From the NCBI RefSeq assembly GCF_947488985.1, contig NZ_CANLBV010000005.1:1-64000 (forward strand): DNA of 64,000 bases, written 5' to 3'. Source of the stretch: an uncultured Vibrio sp. (lineage in GTDB: Bacteria > Pseudomonadota > Gammaproteobacteria > Enterobacterales > Vibrionaceae). Shown here in pieces: positions 9,439-18,399 of this stretch (its first letter is position 1; each line of letters begins with the position of its first letter). The position numbers were made by a program, and so were the translations under genes. The notes below the pieces were generated by a model. It did not search any database. It had not been told where the DNA came from and was given only the letters and a program-made list of their open reading frames with translations.

Positions 9439-9828
9439 TTAGCGCTTAGCAGCTTGCTTCTTCAGCTCGAAGTCGAACTCATCAGGGAACAGGATAACGC
9501 CTTCTTCTTGCTCGTTCGGGAATACAACGACAGCAAGTTCATCGTCTTCTAGACCGTTCGTCCAGCGACTGTGCCATTTGTTTAACGAGATAGACTCAGC
9601 TTTACACTCAGACCAATCGCCCGTTGCCCACGACTCCGCGAATTCTTGATTAGGCCATACTGGAACACAGTCTTCATCTTCTGTGTTTAGCATTACACAA
9701 CCGTGTTCATCGGTTAAGATCCATACTTCACGGTTTGCCACGATTTCTTTCACACAGTATTTAAGGCGTTGCTCACCCGTATACTTATTAATCTCAGCGA
9801 TTTTTTTATCGTCTAGCTGTGTAGTCAT
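9439..9828 (-). CDS. DUF2750 domain-containing protein
   Basis: This is a soluble acidic protein of 129 residues matching the DUF2750 family, which has no known function. Typical features are the N-terminal RLKYCVKEIVANREVWIL block, VPVWPNQEFAESWATGDW, and a C-terminal VVVFPNEQEEGVILFPDEFDFEL segment. It is a single gene with its own short leader, separated from the pyrophosphatase gene by that gene's terminator. No catalytic motif is evident. Confidence 0.82.
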   Translation of the reverse strand: MTTQLDDKKIAEINKYTGEQRLKYCVKEIVANREVWILTDEHGCVMLNTEDEDCVPVWPNQEFAESWATGDWSECKAESISLNKWHSRWTNGLEDDELAVVVFPNEQEEGVILFPDEFDFELKKQAAKR

Positions 9829-9918
9829 CTTAATTTCCTACGTTAGTCAGTAACTTTGTTCATTTTATGCTGAGTAGTATTAACTTCAAATATTTCTATT
9901 GAGAAGAAAGGCTACTTC

Positions 9919-9957
9919 AAAGAAAAACGCCTGCTAAATAAGCAGGCGTTTATTATT
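9919..9957 (-). terminator. Terminator of ppaC
   Basis: The stem is AAACGCCTGC with GCAGGCGTTT around a 6-nt loop. On the minus strand it is followed by a TTTTTC run. It lies 13 bp after the pyrophosphatase stop. Confidence 0.8.
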
Positions 9958-9969
9958 TAAGTGACTTGA

Positions 9970-10875
9970 TTAAACAAGCTCACCTTGTAGCCAAGGCCAG
10001 CCTTGCTTCTTACGGCTTAGTGTATTTTCCATCATCAATACGCCGTCTTTCTCGTGCTTAACCAATTTCTCAGCCCACTCACCTTTGTAAAGAAGACGAG
10101 TTTGCGCAGTAGTGATGTCAGTTAGCATTACCGCAGCAAATGCTAGACCGTCTTTCTCACAACGCTCTTCAAGATCAGCTTCTAGAGCTTCGATCATGCC
10201 GTCTACTTGCTCAAGAGTTGCAAGCTCAACTTGACCAACAACAACATCGCGACCGTTGAATGGGTAGCCTTTAAGGTCTTTTTCTACTAGCTGTGCAGCA
10301 GATAGGCCTTCGATGTTTGTTTTAGCGATTAGAAGTGCTTTGATGAATGCATCAACGTCTTCTACACCTGCGATTTCAGCAAGTTCAGCAACCGCGTCTT
10401 TGTCTTTTTGAGTACATGTTGGAGATGCGAAACCAACGGTGTCTGAAAGAATTGCAGACATCATTAGCTTAGCGATTTGTTGAGAGATAGCGTGACCTTC
10501 AATCTTAAACATGTTGAAAAGTACAGTGTTTGTACAACCAACAGGCCAGATCCAAGCTTCCATTGGGTTTACTGTCATCACGTCGCCTAGACGGTGGTGA
10601 TCGACAATACCAACGATCTCTGCATCAGCAACATCGTCTGGTGCTTGTGCGAGATCTGAGTAGTCAACTAGCCAGATTTTCTCACCAGCAACAGAAGTAC
10701 GAAGCTCTGGCTTTTCAGCACCAGCGACTTCTAGAATGTGTTGAGTTTCGCGGTTGATCTCGCCTTGGCGAATTGGTGTCGCTTCCTCGCCACGAGCTTT
10801 AAGAAGCTCTGTTGCAACTAACGCACTACAAATACTGTCACTATCAGGGTTTTTGTGACCAACAACTAAAATCAT
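9970..10875 (-). CDS. ppaC: Manganese-dependent inorganic pyrophosphatase (family II, DHH)
   Basis: This enzyme hydrolyses pyrophosphate to phosphate using Mn2+ or Co2+ and pulls biosynthetic reactions forward. Its 301 residues fit family II. The N-terminal DHH domain shows GHKNPDSDSICSAL (metal ligands His and Asp) and VDHHRLGD. The C-terminal DHHA2 domain ends with SRKKQGWPWL, where the SRKKQ substrate-binding motif is clear. Family II enzymes are uncommon in gamma-proteobacteria but usual in Vibrio. The divergent neighbour is a metal-transporter-like gene with a Fur box, which fits a Mn theme. Confidence 0.95.
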   Translation of the reverse strand: MILVVGHKNPDSDSICSALVATELLKARGEEATPIRQGEINRETQHILEVAGAEKPELRTSVAGEKIWLVDYSDLAQAPDDVADAEIVGIVDHHRLGDVMTVNPMEAWIWPVGCTNTVLFNMFKIEGHAISQQIAKLMMSAILSDTVGFASPTCTQKDKDAVAELAEIAGVEDVDAFIKALLIAKTNIEGLSAAQLVEKDLKGYPFNGRDVVVGQVELATLEQVDGMIEALEADLEERCEKDGLAFAAVMLTDITTAQTRLLYKGEWAEKLVKHEKDGVLMMENTLSRKKQGWPWLQGELV

Positions 10876-11017
10876 GTTTCTTCCTATTACACTAACAATT
10901 ATGACTCTACCTTTAGAGCCTCTCTTTATTAGCCATACTTTACCTCATTTTTTTAGATTGGTCATGTTTCCTAGGTTTAGCCAACAGTAACAATAGATAA
11001 AAAACAACAAATGTAAT

Positions 11018-11032
11018 TGATAATTATTATCA
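11018..11032. promoter_or_regulatory. Perfect 7-1-7 Fur-type box
   Basis: TGATAATTATTATCA is an exact 7-1-7 inverted repeat of the Fur consensus half-site TGATAAT. It lies between ppaC and the divergent transporter-like gene, 44 bp before the ATG at 11076. It may bind Fur or a Mn-responsive Fur homolog (Mur). Binding is inferred. Confidence 0.75.
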
Positions 11033-11075
11033 TTCGCATGTATTTATCTTCAGCCACTAATTTTGAGTAACACCT

Positions 11076-11805
11076 ATGGATCGTCTAACCTCTTTTTTGC
11101 CAAGCAATCGTGCTTCGAAAACAACTCAGTTTTCACTGTCATTTAAACGACTGCCATTACCTATCTCTTAGCAAAGCCGCAGTTTCAAAAAAAGCGATCA
11201 ATTTACAAGGTTACCTATGGTCTGTGCTGATTACTCCCGGCGCTGCGGTGGCTCTACTTGGTTCTTTTCAAGTGGACGTAAACGAGTTACTCGCGTTGCC
11301 TGAAATGTCGATGGAATGGGCGGGGACAATTTTATTGATTAGCTCGATGTTTCTATGGGGCCTCACTCGCGAAATTGAAGATTATAAATCAGCAGTAAGT
11401 GAAGATGAGAAATGTTTAGGCTCTCATCCACTGCAAAAAACCGCTCAAGACACCAACTTTGTGACAGCATGGGTTGTGGCTGCCTTTCTTTTCTTCGAAT
11501 TTGGCTCTGTGCTAGCAAATGTGGATTTTACGACGCTATTCTCAAGTTGGGGGATCATGCTCCCCCTGGCGGGCGTGTTGATGGGTTTGCTACCTGGCTG
11601 TGGTCCACAATTATTGGTCACTAGCCTGTACCTATCAGGTGCGTTTCCACTTTCGGCTCAAGTAGGTAATGCGATTTCAAATGATGGTGATGCGCTATTC
11701 CCTGCAATTGCGATGGCACCTAAAGCAGCGCTCGTCGCCACCTTGTATTCGAGTGTGCCCGCTTTGATCTGTGCATACGGTTATTGGTTAATATTCGAAC
11801 TTTAG
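11076..11805 (+). pseudogene. Broken putative 10-TM heavy-metal/manganese transporter (ArsP_2/DUF2899 family)
   Basis: Two reading frames appear to be pieces of one gene. An ATG at 11076, placed behind the Fur box, opens 31 codons (MDRLTSFLPSNRASK...) that stop at 11171. From about 11110 to 11805 a second frame encodes about 210 recognisable residues with three or four membrane helices. It contains the family motif MGLLPGCGPQ (about 159-168), then GNAISNDGDALFPAIAMAPKAA. Intact relatives, as I recall them, have about 400 residues, with an N-terminal repeat that carries its own LPGCG motif; that half is missing here. The residues encoded by 11110-11165 are non-hydrophobic and read like out-of-frame sequence. 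I infer an internal out-of-frame deletion near 11160-11180. A shortened functional protein is possible but less likely. Confidence 0.72.
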
Positions 11806-12082
11806 GCTTAAGTTTCTATTCAAGGATCAAGTTTTTATCCAAGCTTTTCGCTAATCTCCATAGGTTTCTAACAGGCTGGTACTTTGTATCGGCCTTTTTG
11901 CTTTCGACGCCCCAAAGTCTTAAGAGATCCCCTTGAAAACACACTCTTCCTTTGCCCCAAGCTTTACCATATTGTTTCTGCAACTTATCTCAAGCCATAC
12001 ATTATAGTTCGCCCCTAAAAAGCCTTCAAAAACGCGACGACAAGACTTAATTAGAAACCTCAGACAGATATAAGAAATACAA
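11806..12082. other. Non-coding spacer between transporter remnant and torA
   Basis: No ORF of note, no RNA gene and no clear repeat is visible. It separates two convergent transcription units. Confidence 0.5.
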
Positions 12083-12117
12083 AAAACCCCTGTAAGAACG
12101 CTTACAGGGGTTTTAAT
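12083..12117 (-). terminator. Terminator of torECA
   Basis: The stem AAAACCCCTGTAAG pairs with CTTACAGGGGTTTT around a short loop, with T-runs in both directions. It ends about 30 bp after the torA stop. Confidence 0.85.
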
Positions 12118-12150
12118 TCAAGCTTTAATCTTGATTCTCAAGTACAAGTC

Positions 12151-14613
12151 TTAAGAAACTTCGATTGGACCACCGAATGAAGTTACTGGAGGCAGTTTGC
12201 CTTGGAATTTCTCAAAGTCTACCAAACATGTGTTTGCTGACGTCGCTTGAGCGAGTTCAGACGTTCCGATATCTTGAGTTAGCGTGTTTGGATCGCCATA
12301 GGTATCTAGTGCGCCCTCTTTCTCGTTGAGCGGGCCGTACCAAGCACCTTCTTCGATACGAACAACACCTGGAGCATAGCTGTCCATTAGCACCGCACCT
12401 GCTAGCAGTTGACCACGATCATTGAACACACGCACTACATCGCCATCTTTAATGCCTTTCTTCTTAGCATCTGTAGGGTTGATATAGATTGGCTCACGGC
12501 CTTGTACCGCGTAAGTCGAACGCCACTCTTCAGATTCACACATCTGAGAGTGAAGGCGCTTATCTGGGTGACAAGATTGTAGCCAGTATGGGTGTTTGTC
12601 AGAACCTGGACCACCATGTGAACGTTCAGATTTCTCGAACCACATTGGGTGCTCTTGACAGTGCTCGTACCCCATGTTGCCAATGGTACGACTGGTGATT
12701 TCAATGAAACCAGAAGGTGTACCTAACGCGTTGATCTCAGGATCTTCACGGAATGAAGCGTGACGAGTCCAAGCCTTACCTTTACCAAAGTCTAAGAAAC
12801 CTTTTTCCCAGAACTCGGCAAACTCAGGCATCTCGAAGCTGCCTTCGTTTGCGGCACGACATTCGTCATACAAAGATTTAACCCACTGCATTTCATCCAT
12901 ACCGCGCGTGTAATCGTCATAACGGTCCCAACGCTTAGTTAGGCTCGCCATGATGTCGAAGTCTGTCTTAGATTGGAACAGAGGATCGACTAGCTTATGC
13001 ATTGCGATCAAGCCACGGCCAGAGTACGCGCCATAACCATCAATATCGTTTCGCTCCCACTGGGTACAAGCTGGAAGTACGATATCAGAGTGACGACACG
13101 TTGCCGTCCAAGCGAAGTCAACAGCAACGACCGTTTGCAGGCTCTTGAACGCTTTGCGCATCTTATTTCGATCTTGGTGGTGACTCCACGGGTTATTACC
13201 GCTGAATATCATCATCTTGATATCAGGCAGTGTGACCGTCGCGCCGTTTGCTTTGATCTTCTTACCCGGTTCAAGCAGGCTATCAACCCAACGAGCAACA
13301 GGAATGACACTGCTGTAGCCTTTGAAGTCAGTATTGGTGAATTTTGGTGTTTGCCCTTGATCAATATTCAATGGGAAAGAGCCTGGAGCGGCAAAACCAG
13401 TCGAGGAAATACCAATCCCTGAATAATGGTGACCATACGACACACCACCGCCAGGTAAACCGATTTGCCCGACCATGGCAGCAATGACTGCACACATCCA
13501 ATATGGCTGTTCACCGTGCTCTTGACGCTGAATACTCCAACCAACCAAAATTTGCGTACGACCATTAACCAGCATCTTGGCGAAATCGCGAATCGAATCC
13601 GCGCTTGCGCCACAAATCGCCGCAGCCCACTCAGGTGTTTTCTCAACTCTATCTTTCGTTTCACCTTGAACGTACTTGATGAAATCTTCAAAACCTAGAC
13701 AGTAAGTATTAATGAACTCTTTGTCGTAGAGTTCTTCATTATAAAGAACGTGCGCAACGCCCAACATAAACGGTACATCCGTATGTGGGTTGATGTACAT
13801 CTGCTCATTCTCTAGATAACGGCCTGTTTTATTTTGAACAGGGTCAACAGAGACAACGTTGATCTCTTTGTTCGCTACTTTCTCTTTCAGCTGCTCTAGG
13901 TATTCGAAAGATTCGTGTGTTTCACATGTCCAGCCAACTTGCAGGTTCTTAACCGGATCGTTACCCCAAAGAATAATGTTGTCACTGTTTTCTAGGATCA
14001 ACTCCCAAGAGGTACCTTGCGCGTAAACCTCCGTAGAACCTAATACGTAAGGCATGATCGTTTGACCTGCACCCGTAGAGTAATCGCCGATTTTACGAAC
14101 AAATGAGCCATGTAGACCCACAGCACGCTGCATATGGTTAGTACAGCTGTGGAACTGGCCTGTTTGTCTCCAACCCGTTTGACCCGCATGCAAAGCCGAC
14201 GGGCCGTAGTCTTTCTGAACGCGCTCTAATTCACGGTAGAAGAGATCAAGCGCCTCATCCCATGTCACACGGATGAAACGGTTGTTACCGCGAGAGTCGG
14301 CACTGTACTTGTGTTTTTTCAGCCAATCTAAGCGCACCATAGGGTAACGCACACGTGATGGACTGTAGATGATACCCTTAATTCCTTTCAACATTTCAGT
14401 AGGATGCTGATCGATTTCTAGAGGCTTAATCTCTTGCACTTTACCCGCGTAAACTCGAGCTCGGAATGCACCCCAGTGAGAACCTGAAACCTTCCATGTT
14501 CCCTCTGTTTCTGCTGCTGAAGCCGATGCCGACGCCAATAAGCTTGGGCCAATAACCGATGCCGCACTAGTCGTCGCGACACCTTTCAGAAAACTTCTTC
14601 TTGTAATTGCCAT
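12151..14613 (-). CDS. torA: Trimethylamine-N-oxide reductase TorA (molybdopterin, periplasmic)
   Basis: TorA reduces TMAO to trimethylamine as the terminal step of anaerobic respiration. The N-terminus has a Tat signal with twin arginines (TRRSFLKG, residues 4-11) and an Ala-rich cleavage region near 33. The 820 residues match the DMSO-reductase family. DYSTGAGQ carries the Ser that ligates molybdenum in TorA. Cofactor-binding stretches such as WGNDPVKN and [12 protein letters not shown] are present. Electrons come from TorC, encoded just upstream with a 24-bp gap. The dedicated chaperone gene torD is not in this window. Confidence 0.96.
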   Translation of the reverse strand: MAITRRSFLKGVATTSAASVIGPSLLASASASAAETEGTWKVSGSHWGAFRARVYAGKVQEIKPLEIDQHPTEMLKGIKGIIYSPSRVRYPMVRLDWLKKHKYSADSRGNNRFIRVTWDEALDLFYRELERVQKDYGPSALHAGQTGWRQTGQFHSCTNHMQRAVGLHGSFVRKIGDYSTGAGQTIMPYVLGSTEVYAQGTSWELILENSDNIILWGNDPVKNLQVGWTCETHESFEYLEQLKEKVANKEINVVSVDPVQNKTGRYLENEQMYINPHTDVPFMLGVAHVLYNEELYDKEFINTYCLGFEDFIKYVQGETKDRVEKTPEWAAAICGASADSIRDFAKMLVNGRTQILVGWSIQRQEHGEQPYWMCAVIAAMVGQIGLPGGGVSYGHHYSGIGISSTGFAAPGSFPLNIDQGQTPKFTNTDFKGYSSVIPVARWVDSLLEPGKKIKANGATVTLPDIKMMIFSGNNPWSHHQDRNKMRKAFKSLQTVVAVDFAWTATCRHSDIVLPACTQWERNDIDGYGAYSGRGLIAMHKLVDPLFQSKTDFDIMASLTKRWDRYDDYTRGMDEMQWVKSLYDECRAANEGSFEMPEFAEFWEKGFLDFGKGKAWTRHASFREDPEINALGTPSGFIEITSRTIGNMGYEHCQEHPMWFEKSERSHGGPGSDKHPYWLQSCHPDKRLHSQMCESEEWRSTYAVQGREPIYINPTDAKKKGIKDGDVVRVFNDRGQLLAGAVLMDSYAPGVVRIEEGAWYGPLNEKEGALDTYGDPNTLTQDIGTSELAQATSANTCLVDFEKFQGKLPPVTSFGGPIEVS

Positions 14614-14637
14614 TGTGTTACTCCAATTGACGTCTTA

Positions 14638-15819
14638 TTAGTGATGGCCTTCAGAAAAATCTGATGAGTGCTTCTGTAGATACTTAAGAACAAGCGCTTC
14701 TGTATCTGTATCGAAGTTAACGAATGCGATCATGCCATCTAGCATGCCTACCCAACCGTTAGCACTAAAGTGTGCTTCATCTGGCTGAGAGTGACACGTT
14801 GAACAGTTCGATTGGTAAGCTTGGCTTGCTGCACTCCAAATTGGAGCAAAGTCGCCGACCATAGACTCTTTCTTCATCCAAAGCGTCAGGTCTACTTCTT
14901 CCCAAGGAAGGCCCGTTAACTCATCTTCTTTTTTCTCACCAATAGTAATGCCTTCACTTTGAGAGACTTCTTTCGTCAAGATTGCAGTGGAGATATTCAT
15001 ACCAAAGTCTTCTTGGATCACTCGTCCGAAGCCTTTCGCTTTGCGCCAGCCATCGATCTTAACTTCGATCATATCGCCTTTCTCGCCAACAATAGCTACT
15101 TTACTTGCAGGGCTTAGTAGACCGGCTTCCACTTCTGCAGTTTCGTCGGTATACAGAGGTAGGTGGCGAATTGAAATGACATCATTACCTTCAGAGTAAG
15201 ACGTACTGCCCGCCGTATTCTCTAGCTCACCAACGATACCACTTGCCGATTCCATATCTAGTGGAAGGTTGTGTGCGATACCTTTGTGACAGTCAACACA
15301 GCTTTGATCACGCTCTGCGGCGTTCTTCATTTGGATACGCGCTGTTGGGCGCATGTTTTCGAAATCCATTGAATCGTAGTTGTGGCAGTTTTTACATTCT
15401 AGAGATTTGTTCGAAGAGAAACGATCCCATTCATGCTTAGCCAATTCGATACGACGAGCTTCGAATTTCTCAGGTGTATCTAGGTCACCAAACACTTGAG
15501 CGAATACTTCTTTAGATGCTTGCATCTTACGAGCAATTTTTGCTGTCCACTCATGTGGAACGTGACAGTCAGGACAAGTAGCACGTACACCAGAAGTATT
15601 TTTCCAGTGAACCGTTTCTTGTAGTTCTACGTATACGTTGTCACGCATGGTGTGACAGCTTACACAGAACTCTTCTGTGTTTGTGTGTTCTAGAGCCGTG
15701 TTAAAACCGCCCCAGAAAATAACACCGGCGATAAAGCCACCCATCGTTAGCACACCAAGGCTGATGTGCACTGCTGGGCGTGTCATAGTGCGCCATAATT
15801 TAACTAAAAATGATTTCAT
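14638..15819 (-). CDS. torC: Pentaheme c-type cytochrome TorC
   Basis: TorC is a NapC/NirT-family membrane-anchored cytochrome that passes electrons from menaquinol to TorA. After a short cytoplasmic start it has one membrane helix (VHISLGVLTMGGFIAGVIFW). Four heme sites follow in the N-terminal domain (CVSCH, CPDCH, CKNCH, CVDCH) and a fifth, CSTCH, lies near the C-terminus, giving the pentaheme arrangement of TorC. I chose the ATG at 15819 because GAGAG lies 8-9 nt before it. A TTG at 15834 would add five residues. Confidence 0.95.
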   Translation of the reverse strand: MKSFLVKLWRTMTRPAVHISLGVLTMGGFIAGVIFWGGFNTALEHTNTEEFCVSCHTMRDNVYVELQETVHWKNTSGVRATCPDCHVPHEWTAKIARKMQASKEVFAQVFGDLDTPEKFEARRIELAKHEWDRFSSNKSLECKNCHNYDSMDFENMRPTARIQMKNAAERDQSCVDCHKGIAHNLPLDMESASGIVGELENTAGSTSYSEGNDVISIRHLPLYTDETAEVEAGLLSPASKVAIVGEKGDMIEVKIDGWRKAKGFGRVIQEDFGMNISTAILTKEVSQSEGITIGEKKEDELTGLPWEEVDLTLWMKKESMVGDFAPIWSAASQAYQSNCSTCHSQPDEAHFSANGWVGMLDGMIAFVNFDTDTEALVLKYLQKHSSDFSEGHH

Positions 15820-15868
15820 GTTTAGCTCTCTCAAATGTTGATTTTAAAAAAGTTGTGACTAGAGGGCA

Positions 15869-16051
15869 TTACATGCCGCCATGAGCACCAGGAGGTCCGA
15901 ATACAAACACTTGTAGTGCCCAAACAATGAAACCGTAACCACCTACAAACGCCACACTTAATATTGGAAAGAGAACCACCGCAATGAAGAGGAAAGATTT
16001 CCACTCCAACGAGCGCTTTTCGCCAGTTTCAATTTTATTAACATCACTCAT
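15869..16051 (-). CDS. torE: TorE/NapE-type small membrane protein
   Basis: This 60-residue protein starts the torECA operon. It has a charged cytoplasmic N-terminus and one transmembrane helix (about 20-50, FIAVVLFPILSVAFVGGYG). It ends in FGPPGAHGGM, the conserved FGPPG tail of NapE/TorE proteins. Its role is uncertain. It lies 49 bp before torC. Confidence 0.9.
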   Translation of the reverse strand: MSDVNKIETGEKRSLEWKSFLFIAVVLFPILSVAFVGGYGFIVWALQVFVFGPPGAHGGM

Positions 16052-16622
16052 ACATTTTGCCTATTTTGTATTTAGTAATTTCGAGTAACCCATTCTATGG
16101 GGTTAAAGTTCTTGAGTATCTAGCAACAGATCTTAGACCATACCTAAAGTAGGGTTCAATCAAATCTCCCGCTCCAAGCCTTACTAATCAATACTTTTTT
16201 GAGGTCATCCAAAGTTGTTTTTAGTTAAACAAAGTTATTAAAAAGTATTAACAAATATGAAGAATTAAGCATGCTACACGAATGTTAAAAAGCAACAAAC
16301 GAACAACAAAAGCACGGCAATTTTTAACTTTTCAACTATTAAGTAGTAGTCAAAAAAGCGCAACTCAACCACTATTCTGTACCTTGTTTGTTAAATTGTT
16401 TCGCGTTTTTTTAGTCAGTCACATTGAAGATCAAATGCGATATTTGGCACTTTCAGAGAGGATGAGTAACGGGTGAAGTGAGAAATTATGCAATTCATTA
16501 GCCTTAACTCTGCATCTCTCTTGATAGACGTCATAAACGAAGAAGGCACTTACGAGGTTGGCCCGACGTCAGGCATCACGCTAGCCTATCTTGCAATTTG
16601 GTTACTCACTGAGTTTGCGACA
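16052..16622. other. Upstream region of torECA and weakly coding stretch
   Basis: The first 150-200 bp next to torE should hold its promoter, but I could not identify convincing TorR or FNR sites. Two short plus-strand ORFs (64 and 61 codons, starting at 16282 and 16488) lack good ribosome sites and recognisable motifs, so I do not call them genes. Confidence 0.4.
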
Positions 16623-16649
16623 GGTTATCCACAGAAATTGTGGATAACC
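16623..16649. repeat. Inverted pair of perfect DnaA boxes
   Basis: GGTTATCCACA (16623-16633) and TGTGGATAACC (16639-16649) form a perfect 11-bp inverted repeat around the 5-nt spacer GAAAT. Each arm contains the consensus DnaA box TTATCCACA. The flanks are not T-rich in either direction, so it does not look like a terminator. A one-mismatch box, TTTTCCACA, lies at 16795-16803. DnaA binding is inferred. Confidence 0.65.
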
Positions 16650-16740
16650 AAAACAGAAATGATAGTTTTTTAATCACAATGGTTTAGCAAAAGAACAGTT
16701 GTCTTAAACTTTATTCAATTTAAAAGACATATACACACAG

Positions 16741-16779
16741 CTCGACTTTGGCATCAGGTATTTATAGCAAAGTCGAGCA
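16741..16779. repeat. 11-bp inverted repeat with 17-nt loop
   Basis: GCTCGACTTTG (16741-16751) is the exact reverse complement of 16769-16779. No T-run follows on the plus strand, and there is only a weak one in the other direction. Function is unknown; it lies between the DnaA-box pair and a terminator. Confidence 0.5.
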
Positions 16780-16803
16780 AATAAAAGACAAAGTTTTCCA
16801 CAA

Positions 16804-16831
16804 ATAAAAAAACGGCCTGCAATGCAGACCG
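16804..16831 (-). terminator. Terminator reading from the lipoprotein/FNT-remnant side
   Basis: A 7-bp stem (GGTCTGC with GCAGGCC, one G-T pair) has a 3-nt loop and is followed on the minus strand by seven T. It lies about 60 bp after the FNT remnant. Confidence 0.7.
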
Positions 16832-16893
16832 TCTGTCGAATATAGTAGATAAAATCAGTAGCACAACGTCACTATGTTAATCTCGTAAGTAGA

Positions 16894-17091
16894 TTAGCCA
16901 ATAGCTAGCGGTACTTGGTGCATATACGCGATACAGTGTTCATAACCCGCCGACACGAACATCGCAACAGGTAAGAGCAATACCAGAATTTTGTCGGTCA
17001 GGATTCGCCCACTGAAGGTCATCCATACCGCAATGTAGACCAATACATTACACATGATGCCTAGAATTACTGCTTGGAAAAAATGATTATA
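16894..17091 (-). pseudogene. Remnant of a formate/nitrite (FNT) transporter gene
   Basis: Translating the minus strand in the frame of the upstream lipoprotein gene gives about 65 residues. They begin directly after that gene's stop codon and end at a TAA at 16894-16896. They contain FNT-family signatures: IMCNVLVYIAVWM (compare LCNWLVCLAVWM), then FVSAGYEHCIAYM (compare FVALGFEHSIANM), with the pore histidine retained. This corresponds to roughly the fourth and fifth membrane helices of FocA/NirC. The N-terminal two thirds and the last helix are absent. The product would not be a channel. Family assignment is from remembered consensus motifs. Confidence 0.7.
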
Positions 17092-18399
17092 TTAAACGGA
17101 AGGAACCATCACCTCCTCTGATGCTTGCTCTAAAGCCGCCTCTTCTAGGTCAGGGTCCACGGTCGTCGGCGTTACCCCTACATCACTTTCTTTGGTGATC
17201 TTCCCACCTAACGTTTTCAAGCTATCCACCAAGGCTTCTAAGCTCTTTATATGGGCATCACTCTTGGCTGTCTGCTGGTCTAAAAGCTCAATATACTTAG
17301 CCGCATCAGACAATTGCTGAGACTGCGTCTGATTTTCCCTCTCTAATTGAACAACTTTATCAGTCAGGGCATCGATCTCTAACGCCAATTGCTCGGTTTT
17401 ATCTGAGCTTCTTAACGCTTTCACACTGGCCACAATTTTCTGAGACTGAAGGCGTAATCCGACATCGCGGTAATCTTGTTCATCAAGCGCTTGAGAAATA
17501 CTCAGTAACTGGTTCTCTGCCTCCAATACAGATTGTTCGAATTTGTTGCCCTTCACACTCGCCAAAACCTTGACTTCATGAGCCACACTGCGCACGTGGT
17601 TCAATTCAAACTGAGCCGCATCAACAGCATCCTCAATGATCAATTTCTCACGCGGACTGGCTTGCACTTGCCTTTCTGCCAATGCGATCTGGGAAGCGGC
17701 TTTCGCAAACGTCAGAGGCGCAATGTCATCAAAGTCTTCATCTTCCAAGAACTCCAGCTCGTCTTGCAATGGTTCAATGTATTTCTTAAGCGCAACCTTT
17801 ACCTCTAACACGCGTGCATTGTTGAGAAACACCACTTGTGCTTGCTGAGCATCTTCAAGCTCATCGACCAGCACATACTCAAACAATTCACTGTATTCTG
17901 AATACAACCGCTTATAGCCCGACGTAAACAGAGTGTCTGCACCAAGAGAATTTAGGTAATCCATTTGAACAATGGAGTCCGCAAGTACTCTGTCCGCCTT
18001 TTTCTTTAGAACTAAAATCGCCTCATAGTTTGATTTGATCTGCGCTATTTTTTCATCAAACGCTTCTGCATACGTTAAGCTTGAAAAAATGGAGTAACTC
18101 TTGGTTAATCGAGTCTCATCTTTGAGTAAGTAGGCATAAATACTTTCGGCATCATCCCATGTGTCTAGCATTTCATTGTAGTTCTCTGGAGCATAGAGAG
18201 ATAACTTAGTATGGTCCGCAAGCTTAGCTTCCCATTTGCTGTGAGCACTTTGAACAGAATGAAAAGAACGGAGCTCTTCTGGAGAGGTATTATTTTGATT
18301 GTTTGTTGGGTTCGTGCCGGTCTGCTCTGAGGGTGTACTTTGACAACCTGAAATAGCCAATAGCATACTCACCACTAATGCTAATTTGTTCGCTCTCAC
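17092..18399 (-). CDS. Coiled-coil lipoprotein of unknown function
   Basis: The 435-residue protein has a lipoprotein signal with lipobox I16-S-G-C19 and then a low-complexity Thr/Asn/Gln linker to about 42. The rest is long and alpha-helical. Strong coiled coil is predicted by eye in about 250-395, including a heptad stretch LALEIDALTDKVVQLEREN. It ends in an acidic tail. It resembles Vibrio proteins annotated as hypothetical or 'DNA repair ATPase'-like because of the coiled coil; no ATPase motif is present. A role in the cell envelope is inferred from the lipid anchor. An FNT remnant starts directly after its stop codon. Confidence 0.8.
   Translation of the reverse strand: MRANKLALVVSMLLAISGCQSTPSEQTGTNPTNNQNNTSPEELRSFHSVQSAHSKWEAKLADHTKLSLYAPENYNEMLDTWDDAESIYAYLLKDETRLTKSYSIFSSLTYAEAFDEKIAQIKSNYEAILVLKKKADRVLADSIVQMDYLNSLGADTLFTSGYKRLYSEYSELFEYVLVDELEDAQQAQVVFLNNARVLEVKVALKKYIEPLQDELEFLEDEDFDDIAPLTFAKAASQIALAERQVQASPREKLIIEDAVDAAQFELNHVRSVAHEVKVLASVKGNKFEQSVLEAENQLLSISQALDEQDYRDVGLRLQSQKIVASVKALRSSDKTEQLALEIDALTDKVVQLERENQTQSQQLSDAAKYIELLDQQTAKSDAHIKSLEALVDSLKTLGGKITKESDVGVTPTTVDPDLEEAALEQASEEVMVPSV

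Noticed and set aside
12997-13422. 141-codon plus-strand ORF inside torA
   Set aside because: It is the complement of a well-conserved part of torA and has no start signal or family features.
16282-16476. 64-codon plus-strand ORF
   Set aside because: No ribosome site, no recognisable motif and no domain; composition looks random.
16488-16673. 61-codon plus-strand ORF that runs through the DnaA-box palindrome
   Set aside because: Weak ribosome site and no homology that I recognise. The palindrome inside it argues for a DNA site, not coding sequence. It remains a remote possibility.
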